Shown: piece by piece, positions 11,560 to 11,968 of the stretch
How the letters are laid out: each line of letters opens with the position of its first letter
Position numbering within the stretch: the stretch's first letter is position 1
From: JAUJNH01 sp038253125
Lineage (GTDB): Bacteria > Actinomycetota > Acidimicrobiia > Acidimicrobiales > JAUJNH01
Length of the DNA: 11,968 bases
Direction: 5' to 3'
NCBI GenBank assembly: GCA_038253125.1
Contig: JBBSHM010000078.1
Span: 1-11,968, forward strand
Made by a program: the position numbers and the translations under genes
The notes under the pieces: generated by a model
What the model was told of the DNA's origin: nothing
What the model saw: only the letters and a program-made list of their open reading frames with translations
Database searches by the model: none

Positions 11560-11951
11560 TCGTGCTCGATGCGTCGGCTGTCGTCGAGTGGCTCCTGGAT
11601 CTGCCTCTCGCCCCCGAGGTGACGGCGCGGCTCACCCGCGACGACCAATCGCTGCACGCCCCTCATCTCCTGAGTGTCGAGGTGGCCCAGGTTGTGCGCC
11701 ACTACGTCGCAGCGGGCGACATGAGCGCCGAACGCGGCGCGCAGGCTCTTACTGACCTCGCCGACCTCGACGTCTTCCACCATCCCCACGAACCCCTCCT
11801 CCCCACCATGTGGCGGCTCCGGTCGAACCTCAGCGCGTATGACGCGGCATACGTCGCTCTCGCCCTGGCCCTCGACGCCCCACTGCTCACCCTCGACGCA
11901 CGGATCGCCGCTGCGCCCGTACACGGCGCGAAGGTTGATGTAATCCGGTAG
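11556..11951 (+). CDS. vapC: PIN-domain ribonuclease toxin (VapC/FitB type)
   Basis: VapC toxins are Mg-dependent endoribonucleases that cut tRNA or rRNA and halt translation when the antitoxin is lost. The 131-residue product carries the four expected acidic residues: Asp5 in IVLDASAVVEWLL, Glu42 in LSVEVAQVV, Asp96 in YDAAYVALA and Asp114 in LLTLDARI. All motifs are intact, so the toxin should be active. The TTG start at 11556 overlaps the antitoxin stop by 4 nt and is required to include IVLDAS at the usual position. The rare start codon plus overlap would keep toxin levels below antitoxin. The gene ends 17 nt before the right edge of the window; no terminator is visible. Confidence 0.94.
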   Translation: MIVLDASAVVEWLLDLPLAPEVTARLTRDDQSLHAPHLLSVEVAQVVRHYVAAGDMSAERGAQALTDLADLDVFHHPHEPLLPTMWRLRSNLSAYDAAYVALALALDAPLLTLDARIAAAPVHGAKVDVIR

Positions 11952-11968
11952 ACCCTCGGCGCTCCCAA

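Noticed and set aside
9536..11951. Complete integrative element bounded by the dif-like site
   Set aside because: Recombinase and toxin-antitoxin genes lie downstream, but no second copy of the 28-bp site is visible, base composition does not visibly change, and no other mobile genes are seen. It cannot be supported from this window.

Overview
The window is high-GC DNA with dense, tightly packed genes and many GTG/TTG starts. The gene types point to an actinobacterium, and a lineage such as Acidimicrobiia is plausible. The main clues are an Asp23/DUF2273/AmaP-type operon, an HRDC-containing UvrD2-like helicase, an actinobacterial-style FitAB/VapBC pair, and several starts that look leaderless. 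The lineage is an inference; there is no rRNA or marker gene here to settle it.

Layout. Positions 1-485 hold the last codons of an unidentified gene followed at once by a GNAT-fold acetyltransferase. Positions 525-3210 are on the minus strand: a Maf-family nucleotide pyrophosphatase, an overlapping class I methyltransferase, and a 474-residue protein with a basic disordered middle. At 3279 the direction changes to plus. A small beta-rich protein of unknown function comes first. It is followed by a seven-gene cluster (3748-6612) of Asp23/Gls24-like proteins and their membrane partners, with overlapping or abutting frames. Besides the usual Asp23, DUF2273 and AmaP-like parts, this cluster encodes a 76-residue protein with a J-domain-like HPD motif. 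A cold-shock protein with a structured leader follows (6749-6955), then an unknown 132-residue protein and a 683-residue SF1A helicase (7440-9491).

The most interesting spot is the gap after the helicase. At 9536-9563 there are two inverted 11-bp arms around a 6-bp centre, with the ATAA-N6-TTAT core of a chromosome-dimer-resolution (dif) site. It lies just upstream of a complete tyrosine recombinase gene, and a third copy of the arm motif (TCTNGATAA) sits 71 bp downstream of the second arm. This suggests a Xer-like recombinase encoded beside its own target site, either as a dif/Xer pair or as the end of an element that uses Xer recombination.

The window ends with a predicted lipoprotein and a complete RHH antitoxin/PIN toxin pair, with helically phased GCATG repeats in front of the antitoxin.

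A recurring theme is TANNNT-like hexamers ending exactly 6 nt before start codons at genes that lack a good Shine-Dalgarno, which suggests leaderless transcripts. By contrast, genes inside the Asp23 operon appear to rely mostly on translational coupling. No gene-free stretch exceeds 300 bases. The longest gaps are 6613-6748, 9492-9645 and 10657-10795, and each holds a hairpin or site described below.
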